Shown: positions 1-7,275 of the stretch, one piece after another
How positions within the stretch are numbered: position 1 is the stretch's first letter
Layout of the letters: each line of letters starts with the position of its first letter
Origin: DAISIK01 sp036822055
GTDB taxonomy: Bacteria; Verrucomicrobiota; Verrucomicrobiia; Opitutales; Puniceicoccaceae
Direction of reading: 5' to 3'
Assembly (NCBI GenBank): GCA_036822055.1
Contig: DAISIK010000054.1
Location: 1 to 7,342 of the forward strand
Length of the DNA stretch: 7,342 nucleotides
Program-made: the position numbers and the translations under genes
The notes under the pieces: generated by a model
What the model was told of the DNA's origin: nothing
Seen by the model: only the letters and a program-made list of their open reading frames with translations
The model's database searches: none

Positions 1-49
1 CTCGAATACCCCTCTGCAAGAACGCAAGACGCCCGCCGCTGATGAATGA
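1..49 (+). other. probable 3' end of an upstream gene
   Basis: Two forward frames are open from the left edge and both stop soon. One ends at TGA 47-49 (last residues TPAADE) and the other at TGA 40-42 (last residues TQDARR). The first has the more ordinary codons, while the second uses AGA, so I favour the stop at 47-49. With at most 15 residues no family can be recognised. Given the densely packed downstream genes on the same strand, the upstream gene may belong to the same glycan locus. That is inference only. Confidence 0.3.
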
Positions 50-121
50 AAGCGGTCCTGCCGCCCCTCTCCCCTCGCCCAACCCAGCACCACCAACTAA
101 GCACCCAAAAACCAAAAACCC
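50..121 (+). other. G-poor leader before the ABC transporter gene
   Basis: This short non-coding stretch is rich in C and A and nearly free of G after about position 80, ending in A-rich tracts (ACCAAAAACC) directly before the GTG start. No Shine-Dalgarno sequence is present. I cannot make out a -35/-10 promoter, a hairpin or a terminator. An unstructured A/C-rich leader is compatible with initiation that does not rely on Shine-Dalgarno pairing. Whether a promoter lies here or further upstream cannot be told from the sequence. Confidence 0.45.
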
Positions 122-1879
122 GTGTTTAATCTGTCCAACTTCTCTGACCTCTACCGCAAAGTCTACCGGCTGGCGCGGCCTTATGGACGGAGAAAACCAG
201 CCATCGTTCTGGTCGTTATCCTCGCTCAGGGCATCTTTCAAGTTGCTGGGGTCACTTCAATTTTCCCTTTCCTCGCCCTTGCCGCCGAACCCGACGCTTT
301 TCGCACCTCCAAACTTGGCGAAACCATTCTCAGTTGCCTCCCCACCCTTGAAAACAGCCAACTGCTGCTTCTCGCCGGACTTTTTGCCATCTTCACGTTG
401 GCCCTCGCAAATCTGACTAACTTCATCAGCGACTACATTCGAGCCCGCTACGCCCACGGACTCGGTCACTTTCTCCGCACCCGGCTACTTGCTGAAATGG
501 CCAGTAAACCGTGGTCCTACTACCTTGAAAACAATACCGGAGTCCTCCTAAAGAAAGCATCCGGGGATGTAATGCAGATGGTCTACAATGTCATTCTTCC
601 CTCCCTCGAGGCAGTTGCCCGATTCGTTACTGCCGTCCTTCTCGTCATCACCCTCTTTGTAGTCGATATTTGGATCGCTGTTACCTCCGGAACCATTGTG
701 ATCCTTTTTTATGCAGCAACCTATCGGCTCCTCCAAAAAAGCCGCGTCGCCGCCTCTGAAAGAATGAAGGTCGCCGACCGAGGCGCGATGCAGGAGGCTC
801 AACAACTTTTGGGCGGAATCAAGCCAGTGCGAATTTCTGGCTCAGAATCGCACTTTGTCGAACGCTTCAGTCAACACTCCCACGAACAAGCCAAGGTCCA
901 GGCCGTCCTTCCTCTCTACTTTCAAACTCCAAAGTACATCCTCGAGCCAGTTGCCTTTGGGGGAGTAATCGCTGCCGTTCTGGTTTATGCCTCCCTCGGA
1001 CAAAGCCTTCAGGAGATTCTTCCTTCCCTAGGCGTTATCGCCCTGGCGGGCTATCGATTACTTCCGGCTGCCCAGATTTTTTACGGCCAGCTTTCCCAGA
1101 TTTCGACCAGCCGATACTCCGTAGAGGAGGTAGCCGAAGAGTTTGAGCCTGTCCTCCGGGAGGTGCATCGATCACCTAAAACCTCCTCCTCAGCCCACGC
1201 CCAAACTCTCGGCTTCGAGAATAACCTCCGCCTCGAGAAGGTCTCTTTTCAATATCCTGGAGCACCTCAACCTATCTTTGATAATCTCTCCTTGAATTTA
1301 CCCAAGAACCACTCTCTGGGCATCATTGGGAAAACCGGCTCCGGCAAATCCACCCTTGTTGACATCATTCTTGGCCTTCATCAGCCAACCAGCGGTGAAG
1401 TCTACGCCGACGAGGTGCCCATCAATGAAGCAAATATTCACGATTGGCGAAGGACCATTGGTTATGTCCCACAAGAGATTTTCCTGATTGACGACACCAT
1501 CGCTCGCAATATCGCCTTCGGTCTGCCCGATCATCAAATCGACCAGGAAAGACTCCAGGAAGCCGCCAAAGCGGCACAAATTCTCTCCTTCATCGAAGAA
1601 GATTTACCCGAGGGCTTTGCCACCATTGTCGGTGAACGAGGCATTAGACTTTCCGGAGGTCAACGCCAGCGGATCGGGCTCGCGCGTGCCCTCTACTCAA
1701 ATCCGGAGTTGCTCATTCTTGACGAAGCCACCAGCGCCCTCGACCATGAAACTGAAGCCGAGGTAATGCGCGCCATCAACGCTCAGCGAGGTCAAATCAC
1801 CATGATCGTCATAGCCCATCGACTCAGCACTGTTGAGCAGTGCGACTTTCTTCTCGATCTTAATCAGGTATCTCAATAG
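122..1879 (+). CDS. ABC transporter half-molecule (membrane plus ATPase), MsbA/PglK type
   Basis: This is a fused permease-ATPase of the type B ABC exporter family, expected to act as an inner-membrane homodimer. Hydrophobic segments lie near residues 26-54, 81-104, 157-180, 183-203, 273-292 and 300-320. The first carries the IFQVAGVTSIFPF pattern seen in PglK-like lipid-linked oligosaccharide flippases. The ATPase domain is complete: Walker A GKTGSGKST at 403-411, Q-loop Gln451, signature LSGGQRQR at 510-517, Walker B LLILDE with Asp534 and Glu535, and H-loop His566. The start is GTG at 122, since no in-frame ATG lies nearby and the N-terminus looks normal for the family. There is no Shine-Dalgarno site. 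Its position beside four glycan-assembly genes suggests it flips a lipid-linked glycan, which is inference because MsbA-like lipid A export would look similar. The protein ends early at TAG, 585 residues, losing a conserved tail that is still encoded just after the stop (see next entry). The ATPase core is intact, so the shortened protein could still work. Confidence 0.93.
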   Translation: MFNLSNFSDLYRKVYRLARPYGRRKPAIVLVVILAQGIFQVAGVTSIFPFLALAAEPDAFRTSKLGETILSCLPTLENSQLLLLAGLFAIFTLALANLTNFISDYIRARYAHGLGHFLRTRLLAEMASKPWSYYLENNTGVLLKKASGDVMQMVYNVILPSLEAVARFVTAVLLVITLFVVDIWIAVTSGTIVILFYAATYRLLQKSRVAASERMKVADRGAMQEAQQLLGGIKPVRISGSESHFVERFSQHSHEQAKVQAVLPLYFQTPKYILEPVAFGGVIAAVLVYASLGQSLQEILPSLGVIALAGYRLLPAAQIFYGQLSQISTSRYSVEEVAEEFEPVLREVHRSPKTSSSAHAQTLGFENNLRLEKVSFQYPGAPQPIFDNLSLNLPKNHSLGIIGKTGSGKSTLVDIILGLHQPTSGEVYADEVPINEANIHDWRRTIGYVPQEIFLIDDTIARNIAFGLPDHQIDQERLQEAAKAAQILSFIEEDLPEGFATIVGERGIRLSGGQRQRIGLARALYSNPELLILDEATSALDHETEAEVMRAINAQRGQITMIVIAHRLSTVEQCDFLLDLNQVSQ

Positions 1880-1912
1880 GGCCATCAGGAGTTGCTCGCC
1901 CGTCCCCAGTGA
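1877..1912 (+). other. in-frame TAG followed by the missing C-terminal tail of the ABC transporter
   Basis: After TAG 1877-1879 the transporter frame stays open for ten codons reading GHQELLARPQ, then ends at TGA 1910-1912. The pattern G-H-x-E-L-L matches the GTHEELL-like element that normally follows the H-loop in ABC exporters. The distance from H-loop His566 to the tail histidine is about three residues shorter than in E. coli MsbA as I remember it, so a small deletion may accompany the stop. The TGA overlaps the GTG start of the next gene by the four bases GTGA, as expected of the original gene end. Read through, the protein would be 596 residues. Possible explanations are a nonsense mutation, an assembly error, or suppression of the stop. 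Confidence 0.75.
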
Positions 1913-3189
1913 TCCCCATGCGGCTTTCAAAAGCGCGTTCTTCCCTCGAACAAAACTGGCTTGAGCATGTTCGGAAATATCCATCCTTCCAAAGCAAACC
2001 AGACCCCGGTCTGTTTGACCATCAAGTAGTTTCCCGGAGCACCCTTCGGCGCTTCGGAAGCTTCCTTCCCTTTCTCCAGCGTTTCTCAGGACTTTTCATT
2101 TCACCCCCGAATTCCGACAGCGCAAACCCTTACAAGGTATGGGAAAAAACCGGAGAAACCCACACCCCCGCGCTACCACAGAGCTTGCTCGACCAACCGA
2201 TCCACGATACATTTTATGATTACCATCCTTCGTTTTCCAGCCGCTCTTCATTTGTTCTGCAAATTTCGGGCGGTAGCTTTCACGGCCACGACCACACGCT
2301 TTTCGACCAACATTTTCGTCCTATCGACTGGGAGCCACCGTATTGGGCTTTAAACTGCGGACTCCCCGGCACCCTTTTCCGCAAGCGATTACCGAGACGG
2401 AAGAAACTAGAAGGCTCCGCCCTCGTCCTCAGTGCACCAGCCGGGGGAGGTAACATCTGGCATTTTCTCTTCGACTCGCTCCCCAAGATCAAGCTTGTCC
2501 AAGACGCCGGGATGTCGCTGCACGACTTCGATCACGTTCTCATTGACTCCTTCAAAATGCCCTATGTGGTCGAAGCCTTGGAAGTGCTAGGCATCGACCG
2601 AAAGAGGGTCCTGGAGACCGAAACCCACCCATTGATTACCGCCGACCAGCTTACCTACGTCACCCTCGGCTGTCTCCTTCCACCCGATCCCTGGGTTCTC
2701 TACTGGCTCCGCTCGGTCTTCCTAAAGGATTTCGCGCCTGCAAAACCCCCGAAGCGGAAAATATTCATTAGTCGCGCCGGTGCGACCCGCCGCCGTCTCC
2801 ACGGTGAAGAAACGATTGTCCAGCAGCTCCAGAGAGACGGCTTCGAAGCCATCGCCCTCGAAAACCTGTCACTGCTCGAACAAGTTGCACTCATGTCCGA
2901 GGCCAAGGCCATTGTCGCCAGCCATGGCGCCGGCCTCACCAATCTCGTCTGGTGTCCGCCAGACACTAAGGTCGTCGAACTATTCGCCGCCGAATACGTC
3001 ACCGTCTGTTACTGGAATATTTCCCAAATGTTGAGGTTGGATTACGCCTTCGCCCTCGGGGAGCCTACGCTGGGACAGACCCTGCCGCCACGAGCCGTGC
3101 TCGACATGAATCGCCTGCGGGCCGATCAGGTCTTTACGGACCAAAATATCCTGGTTGAGAGAATTCTAAGGTTCACTTCAGCCCAATGA
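1909..3189 (+). CDS. glycosyltransferase family 61 (DUF563-type)
   Basis: This is a 426-residue cytoplasmic glycosyltransferase of the GT61 family, whose bacterial members are found in capsule and lipopolysaccharide loci and whose eukaryotic members include plant xylosyltransferases and EOGT. The family's marks are in order: NIWHFLFDSLPK with His185 and Asp189, then KIFISRAGATRRRL with Ser288 and Arg289, then the hallmark SHGAGLTNLVW starting at Ser338, followed by the VVELF element. The N-terminal 100 residues are variable and not informative. GTG at 1909 overlaps the TGA of the read-through transporter frame. ATG at 1918 (three residues shorter) is the alternative start. An AGGAG at 1887-1891 sits 17 bases before the GTG, which is rather far. 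The 3' end overlaps the next gene by four bases (ATGA). The donor sugar and acceptor cannot be deduced. Confidence 0.9.
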   Translation: MIPMRLSKARSSLEQNWLEHVRKYPSFQSKPDPGLFDHQVVSRSTLRRFGSFLPFLQRFSGLFISPPNSDSANPYKVWEKTGETHTPALPQSLLDQPIHDTFYDYHPSFSSRSSFVLQISGGSFHGHDHTLFDQHFRPIDWEPPYWALNCGLPGTLFRKRLPRRKKLEGSALVLSAPAGGGNIWHFLFDSLPKIKLVQDAGMSLHDFDHVLIDSFKMPYVVEALEVLGIDRKRVLETETHPLITADQLTYVTLGCLLPPDPWVLYWLRSVFLKDFAPAKPPKRKIFISRAGATRRRLHGEETIVQQLQRDGFEAIALENLSLLEQVALMSEAKAIVASHGAGLTNLVWCPPDTKVVELFAAEYVTVCYWNISQMLRLDYAFALGEPTLGQTLPPRAVLDMNRLRADQVFTDQNILVERILRFTSAQ

Positions 3190-4379
3190 GAACGACCGTA
3201 TTCCATAGCTATGGCAAGTGGTATTTGTCCGGCGTCAACACCTGGACGGTGAATCTCATCCGTGCCATGCGCGAGACGGAATTTGACTCAAAGGTGCTCT
3301 TCACTGGCATCCCACGCCAGCCACAACCCGAACTGGAGGAGTCGGAAATACCCTACGACTTCCTCGAGGTTTCGCCCCCCCGAAAGCGCCGCTTGGAATG
3401 GTCCGCCCTCAAGACTTACCTTGAAGCGCACGCTCCCTGTATCTACATCACCAATTTTGATTTCCATCGCAGTTGCGCCGTCGGGACACTTTCTCCTGAG
3501 GTCCGTGTCGTCACCGTGATTCACAGCGACGAGGAGTGCTACTTCGACGAACTCAGGCGCCTCGGCCAGAACTGCAACGCAATCGTCTGCGTCAGCAGTT
3601 ACCTCACCGCCAAAACCAAGGCGCGCTTCCCCCATCTCGCCGACCGAGTTCACTTCATCCCTTACGGTATTCCCTTACCCAAAGGACCCATCCCACCACG
3701 ATCCACTGAGGGTCCGCTCCGCCTCTGCTACTGCAACCGACTCCAACAATACCAAAAACGCATTTTTGATCTACCTGTCATCGCTACCGAACTGGAAAGT
3801 CTAGGTCTTAAATACGAACTTGAGATCGCAGGCGACGGCTCCGATATGGAACCACTTAAAGACCGCTTCGACCAAGCCAAACTGAAATGTCCTATCCACT
3901 TCCACGGACGCATTCCTAACGCAGCCGTTTTCGAAATCTTCAATCGATCCCACCTCTTTTTTCTCACCTCGGACTTCGAGGGACTCCCGCTCAGCCTCCT
4001 TGAAGCGATGTCGGTCGGTTGTGTGCCGGTTGTTTACCAAATTGAGAGTGGAATCGCCGATGCCATTCCTTCAGCCCAACACGGAATTCAAGTTCCCCAC
4101 GGCGATCCGGGGGCCTTCGCCGCAGCCGTTTGTCGACTCGCTCGAGAGAGGTCAAAACTTGGGTCGATGGCTGAGGCTGCCAGCACCCATCTTCGGGAAA
4201 GATTCTCACTTGAATCAATGGCTCAGTCTTCTCATAGCCTGTTCGAACAGGTCCTTGATCCAGCCGCCCCTCGACCAATGCGGGATGGAAAAATCAGGGT
4301 CCCCTTGGACCTCTCCATGAAATACCGCCTGCAGCAGAAATGGCAGCGCCTCCTTCGTCGGTCCGACCCAAACCGTTGA
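3186..4379 (+). CDS. GT4-family glycosyltransferase (GT-B fold), copy A
   Basis: This 397-residue retaining glycosyltransferase has the two-domain GT-B layout. The N-terminal domain opens with a glycine-bearing acceptor loop (SGVNTW at 15-20) and includes VTVIHSD at about 109-115 and the CVSSYL strand at 135-140. The C-terminal domain carries CNRLQQYQKR at 183-192, which corresponds to the GRL-x-KR nucleotide-sugar phosphate-binding element. It also carries ELEIAGDGSD at 211-220 and the EX7E motif from Glu265 to Glu273 in DFEGLPLSLLEAM. The length is normal for the family. It starts within the stop of the GT61 gene (ATGA), suggesting translational coupling. It is expected to add one sugar to a lipid-linked intermediate at the cytoplasmic face of the inner membrane. 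The sugar and linkage are unknown. Confidence 0.9.
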   Translation: MRTTVFHSYGKWYLSGVNTWTVNLIRAMRETEFDSKVLFTGIPRQPQPELEESEIPYDFLEVSPPRKRRLEWSALKTYLEAHAPCIYITNFDFHRSCAVGTLSPEVRVVTVIHSDEECYFDELRRLGQNCNAIVCVSSYLTAKTKARFPHLADRVHFIPYGIPLPKGPIPPRSTEGPLRLCYCNRLQQYQKRIFDLPVIATELESLGLKYELEIAGDGSDMEPLKDRFDQAKLKCPIHFHGRIPNAAVFEIFNRSHLFFLTSDFEGLPLSLLEAMSVGCVPVVYQIESGIADAIPSAQHGIQVPHGDPGAFAAAVCRLARERSKLGSMAEAASTHLRERFSLESMAQSSHSLFEQVLDPAAPRPMRDGKIRVPLDLSMKYRLQQKWQRLLRRSDPNR

Positions 4380-4431
4380 GGTCGTCCCAGACTCGTCCCA
4401 AAACCTTCCACCCTTCTCTCCACTATCCTCC
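4380..4431 (+). other. C/T-rich spacer between GT4-A and GT90
   Basis: This 52-base gap contains only five G residues and is dominated by C and T. The octamer TCGTCCCA occurs twice, at 4382-4389 and 4393-4400. There is no Shine-Dalgarno sequence before the ATG at 4432, no hairpin that would make a terminator, and no clear promoter. It is the largest gap inside the gene run and therefore the only plausible internal break between transcription units, but nothing positive marks it as one. Confidence 0.4.
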
Positions 4432-5526
4432 ATGTTTGAATCTGTAAGGCAGCGAACCAAATTCTTTTGGGATTCATGGGTCCTTTTTGGGATGTCCCCG
4501 ATAACCCGAGCCAACATCCCCGGTGAATTACAGAACGCACTCAATGCCGGAAATCTCCCAAAAGCCGAGCACATCCTCAATCGCTACTACCCTTCCTTGG
4601 CCACCAACCTGAAGTACGGCAGGTGCAAACCGCTCCAGCTTAAAAAAAAGATTCGCATCCAAGCGACCCAACTTCCCTATCTTCTGTTTCAGGTGAGTTC
4701 CTCGGCAGACGATTCAGCTATCGTTTATCAAGGTGCCTTGGATCTCGCTGCCGCGCAACAGTGGCCCATTTTTGGACTCCTTGCTTACCACGCCCACCTT
4801 CAGGAGCTGGATACCCCCCTAGATCAATTCTACCTTCATGTTGGCGACTGCCATGATGGAACTGAACCGGTATGGACGGCCTGTTCGAACCAAGCAGCAC
4901 ATCGGCTCATACCAGATTCTGAATTTCTCGGTAGCAGAGGGTATCAGGGGGTCAGTCGCGCACTCAGTAAAAACCCGCTCCCCTTTCTGGAGCGGCAGAA
5001 TGTCCTCTTCTGGCGGGGCGGAGTCAACTGCCGCGAGGAAGACTCCTTTCCCTGGACCAGAAATCCGCGCCTGGCTCTCTGCCAAGTTGTCTCTGAACTC
5101 GAGAGTCCCCTTATGACAGATGTCAAGGTTGTCGGAATTGAGTACATCTACCAAAGATCCGAAGACCAGATTGAGATTAATAATGCTGCCATCGTTGGGC
5201 AATCATGCCCAGTCTACAGCTTTCAAAAATATAAATACCACCTTGATATTGATGGATATTCAAACGCTTGGTCCGGTCTCTTTACGAAGTTGATGATGGG
5301 GTGTGTAATCTTCAAAATCCAGTCTCCTGGAGGCTATCGGCAGTGGTACTACGATCTTCTGGTACCCTTTGTACATTATATACCAGTCAAATCGGATTTA
5401 TCCGACCTGGGAGAGAGGATTGATTGGGCACTTCAAAACGAAGATGCCTGCATCAAAATCTCAAACCAATCACGAGATTTATCATTAAAAATCATCGACG
5501 ATACAATTATAAACCGAAAATCCTGA
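4432..5526 (+). CDS. glycosyltransferase family 90 (CAP10-like)
   Basis: The protein of 364 residues resembles the GT90/CAP10 family, which includes fungal capsule protein Cap10, the animal O-glucosyltransferase Rumi/POGLUT1 and bacterial LPS glycosyltransferases. Visible family elements are FYLHVGD at 133-139, LFWRGG with Trp194-Arg195-Gly196, the block KYKYHLDIDGYSNAWS at 266-281, TKLMMGCVIFK shortly after, and YRQWYYDLLVPFVHYIPV at 302-319 followed by DLSDL. These match the usual FRG, KYxxxxDG and W-Y...HY-PV order. There is no signal peptide, so it should act in the cytoplasm. The ATG at 4432 has no Shine-Dalgarno site. The last third is clearly more AT-rich than the gene's beginning and than the upstream genes, suggesting a recombinant or transferred segment. 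The stop lies 8 bases before the methyltransferase start. The sugar transferred is unknown; GT90 enzymes use UDP-xylose or UDP-glucose in characterised eukaryotic cases. Confidence 0.88.
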   Translation: MFESVRQRTKFFWDSWVLFGMSPITRANIPGELQNALNAGNLPKAEHILNRYYPSLATNLKYGRCKPLQLKKKIRIQATQLPYLLFQVSSSADDSAIVYQGALDLAAAQQWPIFGLLAYHAHLQELDTPLDQFYLHVGDCHDGTEPVWTACSNQAAHRLIPDSEFLGSRGYQGVSRALSKNPLPFLERQNVLFWRGGVNCREEDSFPWTRNPRLALCQVVSELESPLMTDVKVVGIEYIYQRSEDQIEINNAAIVGQSCPVYSFQKYKYHLDIDGYSNAWSGLFTKLMMGCVIFKIQSPGGYRQWYYDLLVPFVHYIPVKSDLSDLGERIDWALQNEDACIKISNQSRDLSLKIIDDTIINRKS

Positions 5527-5534
5527 ATCGACTG

Positions 5535-6299
5535 ATGCAATCCGTTCTAAAACTTTTCCGAAATCTCCCTTACACTTTCACCAAGACATCGAATCTAAAC
5601 TTCCTCAAGAGAGTTCTCGCACTCCCTCCTGGGAGTCTTCCACCCATTAAAATTGCGGCGTCCCTCCTGGAATATCACTCTTTAGCCTCCGGGAAACCCG
5701 CTCGTGTGCTGCAAATTGGAGCCTTTGATGGGATCACCAACGACCCCATTCACCACGCCCTTGTACGCGGAAACCTTATCGGCGTTTTATTGGAGCCTCT
5801 AGCTCCCTCCTTCCGGGCTCTCAGTGAAACTTACCAAACAAACGGAACCGTTAATTGTCTAAACAAAGCCTTAGGTTCTGAGAATGGAAAACTAAAGCTC
5901 TATTTCCCAAAAAGCGAAGCCGAGGGCAGCCAAGTAGCCTCGTTTTCACGGGATCATGTGCTGAATCACGTTACCACCATGAACTATCCATCGATTGAAA
6001 TCGCCGAGACTGAGGTGGATGTCATCGATATTTCCACCCTTCTTTCCCTCGCCGGACACGATAATTTCGACTTGATTCAGATCGACACCGAGGGGCACGA
6101 TGACGTGATTACCAATCTTATTCTAGACTCAACCTTGAATCCGATGTTTATCGGTTTTGAAACAGCTCACCTGCGAACCGAATCACTCGATAAACTCTTT
6201 CATCGGTTTAAAGATCTGGGCTTTGAATGGATTCAATCAATCCATGATGCCCTCATAATCACCAAACGCGGGCAACGTTTGATGGAAGGCAAGGCTTGA
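5535..6299 (+). CDS. FkbM-family SAM-dependent methyltransferase
   Basis: This 254-residue enzyme belongs to the FkbM (Methyltransf_21) family, which methylates hydroxyl groups on sugars and polyketides using S-adenosylmethionine. The SAM-binding glycine motif is seen as RVLQIGAFDG at residues 57-66. An acidic strand end, VLLEPL, follows, and the family's typical IDTEGHD lies at 183-189, with GFETAH downstream. I chose ATG at 5535, 8 bases after the GT90 stop. A TTG at 5424 in the same frame would add 37 residues but would overlap GT90 by over 100 bases and precede the conserved region without adding family features. It probably caps or decorates the glycan with an O-methyl group, a common role beside glycosyltransferases; this is inference. 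The 5' end shares the lowered GC of the preceding gene end. Confidence 0.88.
   Translation: MQSVLKLFRNLPYTFTKTSNLNFLKRVLALPPGSLPPIKIAASLLEYHSLASGKPARVLQIGAFDGITNDPIHHALVRGNLIGVLLEPLAPSFRALSETYQTNGTVNCLNKALGSENGKLKLYFPKSEAEGSQVASFSRDHVLNHVTTMNYPSIEIAETEVDVIDISTLLSLAGHDNFDLIQIDTEGHDDVITNLILDSTLNPMFIGFETAHLRTESLDKLFHRFKDLGFEWIQSIHDALIITKRGQRLMEGKA
6284..6294 (+). promoter_or_regulatory. Shine-Dalgarno-like site before GT4-B
   Basis: GGAAGG (6284-6289) and AAGG (6291-6294) lie inside the last codons of the methyltransferase. The second is six bases before the ATG at 6301. It is the only clear purine-rich ribosome-binding candidate at good spacing in the window, and it supports ATG 6301 as the start. 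Confidence 0.5.
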
Positions 6300-6300
6300 G

Positions 6301-7275
6301 ATGCTACAGCGCTACCGAAGCAGCCGCCTGACCATCCTGGCATCCTCGCTTTTCAGTGAGGGTGGTGATTGGCGCTCAATTTACTTTTTGGGAAAATCTC
6401 TGGAATCCCGCGGAGAGTCGATCATCATGGTCCAAGTCGGGGGAAGGAGGGGATTGCGCCAGACCCTGGCGGCAGCTTTTGGTTCACCCAACCTCCTCGT
6501 CAATGGACTCACCACTATCTCGCGCTGGCATGTACTCCTCCTTTGCCTTTTGAGAAAGGATGTCCGCATCTATCTTCACGAAAACCAATATATTCTCGAT
6601 CAAATCCAAAGCCAGGCCCCCCTTCGGTACCGTCTCCTCCGCCGCATCCTCGCTCAAAACCCGATCCTTTGTGTGTCGGAACAAGCGAAATCCCTGTACC
6701 AGGAACGCTTTCAGGCTGTTACCACCCACGTGGTTTATGAGTGTCCCGGCAACGTCAACCCACCAGATCTTGACCCAGGCCAAGTCCACATCATCATGGT
6801 TGGCTCAGTCAACCATCGCAAGGGAGCAGAGCTTTTCAGCAAGACAGCTGACATCGCTGCTGAACGGTTTCCAAGCTGGCAATTTCATTGGGTTGGAGGC
6901 AAAGCAACCATGGATCAACTCTACCAATCACCCAAGGTTGTGTGGCACGGCTGGCAATGGAACCCTCAGGATCTGGTCCGCCAGGCTGACCTTTTCCTGC
7001 TTGCCTCAATCGACGATCCGTGCCCCCTAGCAGCCCTCGAAGCACTCCAACTTGGAAAGCGCTGTGTTGCTTATCGCGAAACGGGAATTGCCGAGATCAT
7101 TGCTGATCTCCCTGGGTGCCGGGTCTTTGAAGAGTATTCCCCCGTCGCTGCTCTGGAGGCTTTGTCGCGAGCTTTTGATCCTCCTCATCTTCCTGAAAAA
7201 ATTAAAGAGCATGCCCAAAGTCTATCCGGTCTGGAGCCCTTCACCTCAAGGGTCCTCAATGCTTTCTCCAAATGA
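6301..7275 (+). CDS. GT4-like glycosyltransferase (GT-B fold), copy B
   Basis: The 324-residue protein is shorter than the other GT4 enzyme here and not closely similar to it. The N-terminal domain has SEGGDWRSI at 19-27 as the acceptor-side glycine loop, then YLHENQYIL at 91-99 and LCVSEQAK at 123-130. The nucleotide-sugar half includes IIMVGSVNHRKGAEL at 164-178, WQFHWVGG at 193-200, a VWHGW segment near 214-218, and DDPCPLAALEA at 238-248. In the last motif Asp239 stands where the classic EX7E has its first glutamate (Asp239-X7-Glu247), as in the EDPFPL-type GT4 subgroup I know of. The gene begins one base after the methyltransferase stop and its TGA overlaps the next ATG (ATGA), so coupling is likely. 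It is expected to transfer a sugar during cytoplasmic glycan assembly; donor and acceptor are unknown. Confidence 0.87.
   Translation: MLQRYRSSRLTILASSLFSEGGDWRSIYFLGKSLESRGESIIMVQVGGRRGLRQTLAAAFGSPNLLVNGLTTISRWHVLLLCLLRKDVRIYLHENQYILDQIQSQAPLRYRLLRRILAQNPILCVSEQAKSLYQERFQAVTTHVVYECPGNVNPPDLDPGQVHIIMVGSVNHRKGAELFSKTADIAAERFPSWQFHWVGGKATMDQLYQSPKVVWHGWQWNPQDLVRQADLFLLASIDDPCPLAALEALQLGKRCVAYRETGIAEIIADLPGCRVFEEYSPVAALEALSRAFDPPHLPEKIKEHAQSLSGLEPFTSRVLNAFSK

Noticed and set aside
42..416. Forward open frame of 124 codons beginning at an ATG upstream of the transporter
   Set aside because: It overlaps the conserved transporter frame for most of its length, its translation is low-complexity and rich in Pro and Ser, and it shows no family motif.
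3288..3653. Minus-strand open frame of 121 codons (and similar ones at 4215-4580 and 4819-5202)
   Set aside because: They lie antisense to clear glycosyltransferase genes, have no recognisable domains, and are expected by chance in GC-rich coding DNA.
4357..4367. Perfect odd palindrome GTCGG-T-CCGAC near the end of GT4-A
   Set aside because: A one-base loop cannot form a hairpin, it lies inside the coding frame, and no T-run follows, so it is not a terminator. It is also too short to call an operator.
4382..4400. Two copies of TCGTCCCA eleven bases apart in the spacer
   Set aside because: An eight-base repeat in a C/T-rich stretch is readily explained by composition, and no further copies were noticed nearby.
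5424..5534. TTG start giving a 291-residue methyltransferase
   Set aside because: It would overlap GT90 by about 100 bases and the extra 37 residues are basic and show no family feature. ATG 5535, eight bases after the GT90 stop, is far more natural.
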